A stretch of DNA of 64,000 nucleotides, taken from Areca catechu. Its lineage: Eukaryota; Streptophyta; Magnoliopsida; Arecales; Arecaceae. Under the pieces are notes generated by a model. It ran no database searches. It was not told where the DNA came from and saw only the letters and a program-made list of their open reading frames with translations. Location: the NCBI GenBank assembly GCA_021397845.1, contig CM038039.1, forward strand, positions 178,348,526 through 178,412,525, given 5' to 3'. This document shows, one piece after another, positions 35,371-45,956 of this stretch; the first letter of the stretch is position 1; each line of letters starts with the position of its first letter. The position numbers and the translations under genes were made by a program.

Positions 35371-35830
35371 TTCAAATGGCCGAAGTACCTGAAGCCGATG
35401 CCATCTACGAAGCCGAACTAGCCTGGACCCTCCAAGTGGATGGAGCGTCCAACCTTGCAAGCTATTAGGCCGAACTAATCCTGGCCGACCCGGATGGGGA
35501 AAAGCAGGAATATGCATTACATTTTTTATTTCAGGTGTCGAATAATCAAGCAAAGTACGAAGCCCTCCTCGCGGGGCTACGAATCGCCAACGAAGTGGGC
35601 ATCAGCTGACTCAGAGTCTTCTCAGACTCCCAACTAGTGATTAATCAAGTAAAAGGCGAGTTTGAAGCAAGGGACCCGACCCTGGAAAAATACTTAGATA
35701 AGGTACAAAACCATATTTCTTGGTTCAGATTTTTTGAAATCCTCCACATATCTCGTCTGCAGAACTCTCGGGCGGACACTCTATCAAGGTTGTCTATAGC
35801 CGCCTGCAGGACTTCGAACCAAACTTTTAT
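35371..35830 (+). pseudogene. T1 second (additional) RNase H domain
   Basis: Ribonuclease H-like fold with the expected acidic residues: VDGASN near 35440, NQAKYEALLAGLR near 35550, SDSQLVINQVKGE near 35620 and RADTLSRL near 35775. Two stops interrupt it (after NLASY near 35466, and after VGIS near 35608). A second RNase H placed between the first one and integrase is the signature of the Tat lineage; it is thought to derive from a host-like RNase HI. Confidence 0.85.
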
Positions 35831-37132
35831 GGAGCATTTGTGGCACCATAGTATTGCGAAAGAGCCAATCGAGGTCCACCAGATGGAACATGAAACTTCT
35901 TGGATGCATCCAATCCTTACTTTCTTGGCTAAAGAACTCTTCCGGAAGATCCGACGGAGACCAAGCGGCTACGCTTGGCAGCCTCTAAGTACATCATCCT
36001 TGACAGCATCCTGTATAAGCAGTCATTCTCACAGCCACTGTTAAAGTGCTTGGGGCTGACAGATGCCGACTACACCCTCAGAGAAGTCCATGAAGGCATC
36101 TGTGGCAACCACCTCAGGGGAAGATCCTTAGCTTACAAGATCATCTGGTAGGGATACTATTGGCCTACTATTCAGAAGGACACGATGGACTTCATCCGAA
36201 GGTGCGACGCATGTCAATGGTACTCTATCATTCAAAGAAGGCCTACTAGTGAGCTGACTCTGATCACCACCCCATGGCCATTCGCACAAAGGGGAATGGA
36301 TATCTTGGGACCTTTTTCCCCAACTTTTGGGCAACGAAAATTTTTGCTAGTGGGCATCGATTACATCACCAAATGGGTGGAGGCCGAACCACTAGCACAG
36401 ATAACAGAGGCCAATGTGGAGAACTTCATCCGGAATAATATCATCTTTCGGTTTGGCATTCCCTGGACAATTATTACTGACAATGAAAAATAGTTCGACA
36501 ACTCTAAGTTTCAAGACTTTTGTCAACAATATCATATCTCTCACCGACTCACGTCGATCGGGCACCCTCAATGCATTGGAGAGGCTGAAGCAACTAATCA
36601 GACAATTTTGAATGGGCTGAAGACCCGACTTAATGAAGCTAAAGGGCTTTGGGTGGAAATGCTCCACTCAGTATTATGGGAATACCGGATGACCACCAGA
36701 ATATCAACCGGCGAAACCCCATTCAACCTCACTTATGGAAGTGAAGTTGTCATCCCTATTGAGACCTCCCTTCAATATCTCCGGATTGACCACTACGCTG
36801 AACCGGCTAACTCCGAGCGGTGAAGGGCTGACCTAGACTTGCTCGAAGAAACTAGACTTTAGGCAAGCATGAAGATGGCAGTATATTGCCAGTAGATGAC
36901 AAAATATTACAACTCGCGTATCAGGGTGCGAGCTTTCTAGGTTGGAGACCTGGTCTTGTGGAGGACCAAAATTTCGAGGCCGATCGAGCAAGGCAAGCTT
37001 TTCCCAAATTGGTAAGGACCTTACCGAGTCGTTGAAGTGGTTCAAACCAGCACCTATCAACCTGCATTTTTGGACAGATGATAGATGGCGCGTCCATGGA
37101 ATGTAGACAACCTCCGCAAGTATTATCAATGA
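35831..37132 (+). pseudogene. T1 integrase
   Basis: The zinc-binding part has H-X-H then C-X2-C (VHEGICGNH near 36090; RRCDACQW near 36205) with a stop between them. The core has GMDILGPF (36295-36320), ITDNEK followed by a stop at 36492 and GEAEATNQTI (36580-36610), so the catalytic D, D and E are present. The motif TPFNLTYGSEVVIP is near 36720. The tail has two or more stops and ends PWNVDNLRKYYQ with a stop at 37130-37132, the usual C-terminus. Together with RT and RNase H it would integrate the element DNA; this copy cannot. Confidence 0.85.
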
Positions 37133-37157
37133 AGTCCGCATTTCTTTTACGAACAAC

Positions 37158-37620
37158 ATTCAAAAGTCCGACTCCGGTCGGTAGAGGCTCTACCGCTACC
37201 CACTTCCAAAAGTCCAACTCTGGTCAGCAGAGGCTCTAGGGTAGCCCACTTTCGAAAGTCCAACTCCAGTCGGGAGAGGCTCTAGGGAAGCCCACTTTCG
37301 AAAGTCCGACTCTGGTCGGTAGAGGCTCTAAAGCAGCCCACTTCCGAAAGTCCGACCTGGTCAGCAGAGGCTCTAGGGCAACCCACTTCCAAAAGTCTGA
37401 CTTTGGTCGGCAGAGGGTCTAGGGCAGCCCACTTCCGAAAGTCTGACTCCGGTCGGCAGAGGCTCTAGGGCAGCCCACTTCTGAATGTCCGACTCCAGTC
37501 GACAGAGGCTCTAGGGCAGCCCACTTCCAAAAGTCCGACTCCGATCGGTAGAGGCTCTAAGGAAGCCCACATTCGAAAGTCTGACTCCGATCGGTAGAAG
37601 CTCTTGGGAATCCCAATCCG
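37158..37620 (+). repeat. Tandem array 1 of T1, about ten 46-bp units
   Basis: The unit is AAAGTCCGACTCCGGTCGGC, then AGAGGCTCTAGGGCAGCCCA and CTTCCG. Units run head to tail directly after the pol stop. Divergence between units is modest. Confidence 0.9.
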
Positions 37621-38265
37621 GACAAGCCGACGAACCAACACTTAGGTCAAAATTCCTAAGCTAGTTGCTTCGACCTGAGCTACAGTTCGATCGTTGCCTC
37701 AACTACTTCTGGGTTCGGAAAGCTGACGGACCAACATTTAGGTTAATCTTCCTAAGCACTTTGCTCCGGCCTGAGCTATAGTACGACCGCTGCCTCAAGT
37801 ACTTCTGGGTTTGGAAAGCCGATGGACCAACACTTAGGTCGAAATTTCTAAGCTAGTTGCTCTGGCGTGAGCTACAGTCCGATCGCTGCCTCAACTACTT
37901 CTGGGCTCGGAAAGCCGATGGACCAACACTTAGATCGAAATTCCTAAGCTAGTTGCTCTGGCCTGAGCTACAGTCTGACTGCTACCTCAACTACTACTGG
38001 GTTTGGAAAGTCGACGGACCAACACTTAGGTTAAACTTCCTAAGCTCGTTGCTTCGGCCTGAGCTACAGTCCGACCGTTGCCTCAACTACTTCTTGGTTC
38101 GGAAAGCCGACGGACCAATACTTAGGTTAAACTTCTTGAGCTTATTGCTTTGGCCTGAGCTACCATCCGATCGCTGCCTCAATTGCTCTTGGTCTGGAAA
38201 GCTGACGGACCAACACTTAGAGCGAAAATCCTAAGGGAATCTAGTTCGGCTTGAGCCACTATTCG
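37621..38265 (+). repeat. Tandem array 2 of T1, about seven 96-bp units
   Basis: Each unit contains CGACGGACCAACACTTAGGT, TTCCTAAGCTAGTTGCTCCG, GCCTGAGCTACAGTCCGACC and TCAACTACTTCTGGGTTCGG. Unit type differs fully from array 1. It lies between pol and the 3' end of the antisense gene; a partial further unit follows to about 38310. Confidence 0.9.
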
Positions 38266-38417
38266 ACACTCGCCCTGGAGGCTCAACCGTCCGCTCAGAT
38301 CAGCCGACTAGTCTACACTTAATGAAATTTCAGAGAGGAAAAAGTGAGACAACAGAAAATGTTTCATTACTTTCAAAAAGTTCTTTACAAAATTGAAGGT
38401 CAGACCTTTACAAATGA

Positions 38418-40585
38418 CTAGGTCTGACCGTTAGGAGTTATAGTATCTGTAGCCAGTCCGGCCCCTACAGTGATAATAGCTGCTTCGGCCTCCTTAGCCC
38501 CTTCGGCTGCTTCTACTATGGCTCCAACTGGGGCATCCATTCTGGCAACTTCTACGACGGCTTCCATTGGAGGATCAGCTGCTCGGGTAGTCGGATTCGC
38601 CGCTTCCAAAATCTCTTCTTTCACCGGCTTCGACGGTTGAAGAAATGATAGATCGAGGTCTGGGAAGGCTGCACTAACCTTTCCCAAGCACTCATCATAT
38701 CCATAGTCGAAGCCAACAGTCCCGGCTTCGTTCATCTCCTCGTTGAAGTCCTACGAGGCTTTGTAAGTTGCAACGACCTTCTCACCAACAGACTTCAGTA
38801 GTTCCTGGGCTGTCTTCAGCCGGCCCTTATACCTCTCTGCCACTGCCTTAGGCCCTGCACGTGGACCTCGCATTCGATCAAGCGCCCCTCCTCGATGGCC
38901 AGCCGATGGGTTAGGGCCTTGATCTTCTTCTTCTTATTTTTCAGACTTGCCTCCCGATCCGTCTTTTAGGCCAGCAAGTTCTCCAACTGCTTCTTTTGGG
39001 CCTCCGATTCGGCTCGCAAGGTGGACACCTCTGCTGTTGCGGCCCTCAAGCTGAGCACTTCCTCCCTAGAAGCTGTCAGCACCTCCCAAGCAGTTTCCCT
39101 CACCAACTCTACGTCTTCGGCCCTCTGGTTCAACTGCTCTTTCAGATAGAGCAGCTCGCCTAAGCCCTCATCCATCAGCAAGTTGTCTTTGACGAGCTGC
39201 CAACAAACATGCACAGTCAGAAAGCCACCACCCGTGAATTCAAGGTGGAGAAATAAAAAGCTTTACTTACCCCCAGAAGATGGCGGAGAGAACTCCTGGC
39301 TGCATCGTTCACCGATCGCCCGTCATTATTGGGGGCAGCCCTTTGAAGCAGCTCCTTAGCTTCCTTGGCAGTGTGCCACTTTAGGCGCTCCTCCTCATAG
39401 TGGGCACCGCCGACCCTCTCCTCAACAGTCGACGACCCCTCCCCTGTAGGGGTTCGGGGTGTCACCGCAGTCGGCTCTAATGGCATGGATGAAGGAGCTG
39501 CGTCCACCCCAGTCAGCATCGAAAGCCTCTCTTCTGTCGGGGCGACCAGTTGTCCGATGGAAGAGGATCGCTCGGATGCGATCACCCTTTGGTGTTCAGT
39601 CAGAGGCGTGTCATCCTCTAACTCGACTAATACAATCGTGGCTGATGGCTCTGCCATCCATCATTTCTTCGACCTCTCGGGTGCCGGTTCTGCTGCCCAC
39701 TTCTTCGACTCCTGTGGGGTCAGCTCCGTAATCCAAATAGCCCTTCACTATGTAGACCATGCCGAAAGGACCGCCCGGTCTGGCTTCATCTTTTTGCTTG
39801 TCAACAAATAAAGTTAAAGTGTGGTACGATTGCAAAGCTGATGGGAAATAAAGTAGCCGATCTCTCTCTCTTTCCCTCTACGGCTCTCGTCCTACCTAAC
39901 ATTGAGTGCCAGCTGAGTCCGACTTGATGGAGACTCCCCTCGTGGAGCATGAAGCCGACGAACTTCGGGTCTTCATCATCCAACTTATGGAAGTCAGCCT
40001 CGTCATCCCTCAAGACCTTTCTCCCATTCAGAGCATTCGGCCTCGACTCCATCTAGGCTGCCTCAAAGCCCCACGGCTCCATGCTACGTATAAAGAAGTA
40101 TCGGGACTTCCATCCATGAATGGTGGACGGAAGCCCCTTAGTATCTTCCAGCCAGGGCGTGGACTGAACATCCACCACTCCTGGCTCTGGAAGTCCTACT
40201 TTAACAAGAAAAAACTAGAGAATAAAGATACACTAGGCTCGATGTCAGCCTCCCTACACAGGACTACGAAGCCACACAGGACCCAGATGCTATTCGAGGT
40301 CATCTGGGAGGGGGTGACTCTATAGGTGTTGAAAAATTGAACAAAGAAGGTATGGATTGGGAAACGAAGGCCGGCTTTCAGGTGGTCTTTGTACAAGAAG
40401 AGAGCTCCTACATTCAAAGGCCTGTTCACTCTACCCTCACGGCTAGGGATGGTCAGGTGTAAAGTGGAAGGAATGTTATATACAATCCTAAGGTTTTCGA
40501 CCCTCTCTCGGGTCATGGCCGAATGGATATCAAAAGGACCGGGTTCCCTATTACCTCGAGCCAAACCCCGACTCCCAGAAGCCAT
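38418..40585 (-). pseudogene. T1 antisense gene, three exons, near-intact
   Basis: Function unknown; Tat elements often carry such a gene opposite to pol. ATG at 40585; exon 1 to 39896 encodes a domain with LYKDHLKAGLRFPIH, FFNTYRVTPSQM and GFVVLCREADI, like the putative gypsy-type transposon family PF04195 (from memory). Intron 1 (39895-39797) and intron 2 (39270-39197, GTAAGT donor, TTGTTGGCAG acceptor) have GT-AG ends; exons 2 and 3 join in phase. Exon 2 is Ser/Pro/Thr-rich. Exon 3 begins LVKDNLLMDEGLGELLYLKEQ, a long heptad-rich coiled coil, then an Ala-rich acidic tail to the stop at 38418. Breaks: frame changes in exon 1 after about residue 129, a TAA at 38966-38968 and a frameshift near 38830. 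Confidence 0.65.
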
Positions 40586-41183
40586 TAAAAAATTGGTTAC
40601 AGAAAGGGAGGAAGACGGGGGAAGGTGGAGGCGGGACTAACCTGATTCCCTAGTTCTCTAAGAGAGGCTAAAGCAGTGCAAGGAGGGAGGAGGCTGCCTT
40701 CTCTTCGAGCACAAGCACAGTGAAAGGTTCCTTCTGGGTGTTGTGTCCCTCCTTTTATAGGTGTCCGGGGGTAGCTTCCCAATGCATCCCCCCACGTGCC
40801 GAGATCTGATGGATGGCACCTCAGTTTTTGAGTTGGACGGGAATCTGAGGGGACGCGCCGGATCACATCCGATCGTGATCCACGTGATAGTCGAAGCAAT
40901 GGTGGATGGATCACTCCGGGAAGTACCCCAGCCGCTCTGATGGTTTCACGTGCCCCACGTCGCATCAAAAATCTAAATGACTAGTTGCCATGCATCGTAC
41001 TAGCAATAACTGCTCCCCTTGCCATCACCAATCAGACACTAACACCTGTCCCAGAGCAAAAATTGGAGCAGAAGGCGGCCGGTCGCAGCACGCTAAATCG
41101 GATTCACCATCATCTGAAGGACTGGTGCATTTACTGCTATTCAATGCCCTCGCCCTTCTAGCCTACGAGCTCGCTCGAAGCTC
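40586..41183 (-). promoter_or_regulatory. Putative promoter of T1 antisense gene: TATA and three G-boxes
   Basis: On the minus strand CACCTATAAAAGG (40763-40751) lies about 165 bases before the ATG. Further upstream are three perfect CACGTG palindromes at 40793-40798, 40881-40886 and 40947-40952, plus CACGTC at 40956-40961. G-boxes are bound by plant bZIP and bHLH factors. This arrangement is separate from the LTR promoter, which drives the other strand. Activity is inferred, not shown. Confidence 0.6.
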
Positions 41184-41201
41184 AAGGGCAAGGGGGACAA
41201 C
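41184..41201 (+). other. Polypurine tract of T1
   Basis: AAGGGCAAGGGGGACAAC directly before the 3' LTR; it would prime plus-strand DNA synthesis. Confidence 0.8.
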
Positions 41202-42073
41202 TGTTGTACCCTGACGGCTCACCCACAAGCAGAACCGGCCCATTCTTGCAGTCCGACCAGGCCGTGCCTTCAGAGCTCCGACTATTACCCCGTCAATGGT
41301 TCGACCCACTGGAGATGAGGTCCGAACGACCCTCTCCTGCTGCGGTCTGGCCCGTCACTCTCCTTCAGCGGTCTGACCCACCGGAGCTGTGGTCCGAACG
41401 ACCCTCTCCTACTGAGGTCCGGCCCGTCACTCTCCTTCAGCGGTCCGACCCACCGGAGCTGAGGTCCAAACGTCGCTCTCCTGTTGGGGTCCGGCCTGTC
41501 GCTCTCCTCCGATGATCTGACCTACCAGAGTTAAGGTCCGAACAACCCTCTCCTACTGGGGTCCGGCCCGTCACTCTCCTTCGAAGAGTTGGTCTTTAGT
41601 CCGGCCGACCGGCTTTACCACGGCCGACATCCGACAGGCAAGCCTTAGCATCTAGGAAATTCCAGAAGCACCTTTCTATTACTGCAGGATCCTGTTATCC
41701 CAACAGCCCTGCTCCACTACTTCCACGATGCCACCGTATCTGCGTGCCACGTGGCCACTCTCCAGATTCTTCTAGGGGCAGATCGATCTTTCTCAGTCTC
41801 TCCCCTAATAGATTTTGGATTGTTCCGTGCCTATATAAGGTACCCGGGGGACCCCGCTCGAAGGTAGAAGAACTCTTCCCTCTTCATTTGCTGTTCATCC
41901 CTTGATTCCTCCATTCTGTTGCCTTCAACCTCTTAGTAACTTAAGCATCGGAGGGTCCCTCGTCGGAACACCACCGGTGCCCTTGGGGACTTTGTTGCAG
42001 GTTCGTTCAGGAGAGGAGCGCTCCAGCACATCTAGCCACCCCGGTCCTCGATCCAGGAGTTGACACCGCAATA
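41202..42073 (+). repeat. 3' LTR of T1
   Basis: Starts TGTTGTACCCTGACGG, pairs with 24042-24914 throughout, and carries the same 72-bp array, TATA box (41831-41840) and a CACGTG box (41748-41753). It is followed by the right target duplication GGGCT at 42074-42078. Confidence 0.94.
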
Positions 42074-42078
42074 GGGCT

Positions 42079-44170
42079 GAAGCAGTTAATACTACTTATT
42101 ATATTTTAAATCATGTTTTAATTTATCCTATTTTAAAGAAAACTCCATATGAGCTTTGGAAATAAAGAAAACCAACTTTAAAATATTTTGAGTTTTTGGT
42201 TGTAAATATTTTATCATGAATAATTGTAAAGATAATTTGAAATAATTTGATGCCAAGTCTGATGAAGGTATCTTCTTAGGATTATTTATATCAAGCAAGG
42301 CATATAGAGCTTTTAACAAGAGAACCTTAGTAGTCGAGGAGTTTATACATGTAGTCTTTGAAGAATCTGCTAACAAATCCTCCAGAAAAGAGGATACTTT
42401 TGATGCATGAGCATGTACTGAAAAGTTAAAGAAGCTAACATTGGATGATCAACCTTTTCAACAAAGTGAAGAAGATCAAGACAAAAATGAAAGAGAAGAA
42501 GCCATACAATCCATACCAATGCATCAAGATCTACCCAAGGAGTGGAGGTATGCTCATGGACATCCTAAGGTGTTAATCCTTGGTGATCCATCAAAAGGGG
42601 TAAGAACAAGATTCTCAATTAGAAATGAATGTGATTATATTACTTTTGTTTCTCAAGTTGAACCAAAATATTTTGAAGATACTGAAAAAGACTCTAATTG
42701 GATTAATGTAATGTAAGAAAAATTAAATCAATTTGAAAGAAACAATGTTTAGACTTTAATAGAAAGACCATCTAATATTTCAAATATTAGCATAAAATGG
42801 GTATTTAGGAAGAAATTGGATGAAAATGGTATTGTTATCTGGAACAAGGTTAGACTAGTTGCTAAAGGTTATAATCAAGAGGAAGGCATTGATTTTGATG
42901 AAATCTTTGTCCTGTTGCTAGACTTGAAGCCATTAGATTACTTTTAACATTTGCATATTTTATGAACTTCAAACTTTTTTAAATGAATGTTAAAAGTGCT
43001 TTTCTGAATGGTTATATAGTAGAAGAAGTATTTATTGAACAACCACCAGGTTTTGAAAATCATGCACATCCTGATCATGTTTTTAAACTACACAAAGCAC
43101 TTTATGTTTTAAAACAAGTACCTCGAGCATGGTATGAAATACTCAGCAAGTTTTTGATTGAAAATGATTTTTCTAGAGGCTATGTTGACACAACTTTTTT
43201 TCTAAAGAAGAAAAATAATAATTTATTAGTAGTATAAATTTATGTTAATGATATTATATTCAGTGCTACTAATGAAATCCTTAGTCAAGAGTTTGCCAAG
43301 CTTATACAGGGAGAGTTCGAAATGAGCATGATGGGAGAACTCAATTTTTGTCTCGAACTCCAAATCAAGCAAACTAAGGATGGAATCATCATCAACCAAG
43401 CTAAGTATACAAGAAAAATCTTAAAGAAGTTTGGGATGGAGACTACCAAGTCAAAGGTATACCTATGAGCCCCTCTTGCAAACTTGATAAAGATGAATAT
43501 GGTAAATCTATTAATCAGAAAATATATAGAGGAATGATTGGCTCTTTATTATATTTGATTGCTAGTAGACTAGATATCATGTTTAGTATTTGTATTTGTG
43601 CTAAATATTAGTCTGATCCTAAAGAATCTCATTTGTTGGCAATTAACCGCATATTTAAATACTTATCTAGTATAATTAATATTGGTTTGTGGTATTCTAG
43701 AGATTCATCTATTGATTTAATTGGATATTATGGTGCTGATTTTGCTGGGTATAAACTTGATAGAAAAGGTACTAGTAAAACTTGCTAATTTCTTGGACTC
43801 CTGCTTTAGCAAGAAACAAACTTCAGTTACACTATCCGCAGTTGAGTATATTGCAGCAGGAAGTTGTTGTGCTCAAATATTGTGGATTAAGCAACAACTT
43901 GAAGATTTTGGAATCAAACAAATTAAGACACCCATAAGATGTGATAATACTAGTGCTATAAACTTAACTAAAAATCCTGTTCAGCATTCTAGAAGTAAGC
44001 ATATTGAAATTAGGCATCATTTTTTTAGATATCATGTTGAAAATAATGATATCACGCTTGAATTTGTTTGTACTGAAATACAACTAGCTGACATATTGAC
44101 TAAGCCTCTCCAAGAAGATCGGTTTAGTATGATTAGAGGAGAACTTGGGGTCATCAACCCTTTTGATTGA
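42079..44170 (+). pseudogene. pol: D1 pol, second part: integrase end, RT, RNase H
   Basis: Coding resumes with AEAVNTTYYILNH, the expected continuation of the integrase core, then TPYELW. RT follows: MNVKSAFLNGYIVEEVFIEQ (42983-43042), LKQVPRAWYE and the catalytic motif at 43241-43252. That motif reads YVND in place of YVDD, so one catalytic Asp is Asn. A stop precedes it at about 43236, and there are frame changes near 42915 and 43460. RNase H is best preserved: an open stretch 43721-44170 with VTLSAVEYIAAGSCC, IRCDNTSAI and SKHIEIRHHF, ending LADILTKPL and a stop. Not functional. Confidence 0.87.
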
Positions 44171-44602
44171 AAACTTCCATCTCTTCACATCTTGAACTCT
44201 TGTTTGATCAAAGCTACATGTTATTCATGCTTAATTCTTCTGAATTCCATTGAAATTATATTCATTTTGATCAATGCTCTTTTTCCTTTTTTTTTTTGAT
44301 TTTAAGTCGAAGTGTTGACACTTGACTCTGTGTCGTGAGTCAACACTTGAATGGTGATAGACTGAGATAAAAATAGGAAAACAAAGTGTTTTCTTCATCT
44401 CTTTCCTTCTAAATCGAGCCGACACATCGCTATTTCTGTTTCAACAACTTCTTCCCTCCAGATTTCAACTCCGAATCGCTTGAATCTTCATTTGGAATGG
44501 TTTGTGTTTCGTTTCTACTGTTTCTCTCCCTATTTTCATTGTTTTAGACCATAGGAACCCTAGTTTTTCTTCTCGTTTGTCCTATTACCTTAAATCTCAG
44601 CA
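44171..44602 (+). other. Spacer between D1 pol and env-like gene
   Basis: AT-rich, no ORF supported. It includes GTGTTGACACTTGACTC near 44312, whose counterpart in D2 is near 8290-8350; this is what ties the two copies together. Confidence 0.6.
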
Positions 44603-45336
44603 ATAAGAACTAGAAAGCAAGTTGTCCAGCATCCAAGACCATCCATTCAATAAGAAGAAAGGAGAACCAAAGCAAGGCATGAGGCTAGAGCAATAGGTGC
44701 ACTGGATGTTCCTGCTAGATCTCTCTTTCTTATAGCTAGTCAAATGGGATCGAAGACCATTGTCGGGGGACATCATGTGGACTTCGACTTCATTGATCAA
44801 TAGTAGTTTAGGATAGGCTAGTGGCTTAGGGATGCAGTGCTGGCACCATTTTGCTTCTTGATAGAGAGATTCTACCCAGGTTTGATTTGAGAGTTCTATG
44901 GTTCCCTTGCCCGAGGTAGTGATGGATGGATTGCTTAGGTTCGAGGAAGAGGTGTCCCAGTATCTGCAGAGATTCTGAGTAGAGTGTGGGGCATACCCAT
45001 GAGAGTATCTGTTGTGGACAACTTAGTTGACAGGGTCAATGGTCTCCGTTGCATTTTTGAGATAGATGATTTACCTGAGGGAGCCGCTGTAGTAGTTTCA
45101 AGGCTGAGGCCTAAGATGAGGTTGCTGCATTATATAGTTACCCGGATTCTTCTACCGAACACCAGCCATTTTGACTTCATCACAGAGCGAGAGTTGTTAG
45201 TAATGGTTTCTCTTGTACAACACATGCCAGTATGCCTCCTGATACTTATGGTACATCAACTGACTGAGGCATCGATTAGCCAGACATTGTGTCTACCCTA
45301 TAGGTGGCCTGGACTCATGCTTGTTTGGCTAATCTA
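44603..45336 (+). pseudogene. Env-like protein gene of D1, broken
   Basis: The first codon is ATA where D2 has ATG, so the start is lost. The reading then runs RTRKQVVQHPRPS, a Lys/Arg-rich stretch, DFDFIDQ with two stops, and FYGSLARGSDGWIA with a stop. From 44984 to 45337 it is open: IPMRVSVVDNLVDRVNG, RLRPKMRLLHYIVTRILL and HFDFITERELL. This is the same domain as in D2. The C-terminal coiled coil and acidic tail seen in D2 are not found. A role as envelope is unproven for this lineage. Confidence 0.65.
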
Positions 45337-45597
45337 GATTCCTTTCAAAAGTGGAAGGCAACCATGAGCTTCTTATCCAAAGTGGGTGCCAAAATGGAGA
45401 TAGGGTGATGTGGCTTGATGTATGGTCAAGATGCTTCATCACATGGCCTTGGTTGTTGGACTCTGGAGTCTGGATAATGTAGCCTTTTGCAAGTGAGTGA
45501 ACTCTTCAGTCTGGATTGGAGAAGACTCAAGAATTTTGATGAAACTCTTGAGTTCTGAGAATTTAAGTAGTTGGCAACCTGTTTGATTGAAATACTA
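45337..45597 (+). other. Unassigned D1 flank before LTR H
   Basis: No coding signal and no match noticed elsewhere in the window. It may be 3' untranslated sequence of D1. Confidence 0.4.
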
Positions 45598-45956
45598 GTG
45601 GTGTGGGCACCAGGATCTGACAGAGGCTCCTTAACCCTCTATGGATTTCATATTAGGGTTGCACTTCTTTGTGTCTTGTAATAAGGCTTCAAGTCTCAAA
45701 TTTGTAATTGTCTTTTGCTTTGAATTGAGTATGTACCTTGACCAATAAGGTCAAATTGAGTCCTGTACTAAGTCGAGTCATAAATCGAGTCCAGTCTGAG
45801 TCTCTTAGAAGTATGGGTCAATTGCAAGAGTGGGTCTTAAAATTTAGTCTCCTTGGATGCAAGTAAAAAAAGAAGCCAAGTCAGCTCAGGAACCACATCT
45901 GCATCCTACATGGTGCCATGACATCTTGCCATGTGGGCAGCACACTTGGCATGCAA
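45598..45956 (+). repeat. LTR H, first 359 bp, cut by F
   Basis: It starts TGGTGTGGGCACCAGG and follows LTRs A and C (for example GACCAATAAGGTCAAATTGAG, in part, and TGCCATGTGGGCAGCACAC). The copy stops at 45956 where F begins; the rest must lie beyond the right end of F, outside the window. Confidence 0.85.

Larger units (their letters stand above)
24042..42073 (+). mobile_element. T1: Tat-lineage Ty3/gypsy element carrying nested element N
   Basis: Two LTRs of about 872 bp (24042-24914, 41202-42073) are flanked by the 5-bp duplication GGGCT. Between them lie gag, protease, RT, RNase H, a second RNase H, integrase, two tandem arrays, a minus-strand gene and a PPT. The second RNase H between the first and the integrase, and the antisense gene, are marks of the Tat lineage. 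Removing N (7,066 bp plus duplication) leaves about 11 kb. In the first 120 bases the two LTRs differ at roughly one base in eight, so the insertion is old. Confidence 0.95.
20959..45597 (+). mobile_element. D1: Sirevirus-like Ty1/copia element, split by T1
   Basis: In order: the 3' end of a 5' LTR, primer site, gag, protease, start of integrase, an 18-kb insertion (T1), then RT, RNase H and an env-like gene. The order protease-integrase-RT-RNase H is diagnostic of Ty1/copia. Gag type and the extra ORF after pol point to the Sirevirus lineage. The coding sequence resumes exactly after the target duplication of T1. The 5' LTR start is missing and no 3' LTR is seen before LTR H at 45598. Confidence 0.87.

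Noticed and set aside
37158..38265. Regular repeats that could suggest a CRISPR array
   Set aside because: Units are directly adjacent with no unique spacers, and the context is a plant retrotransposon.
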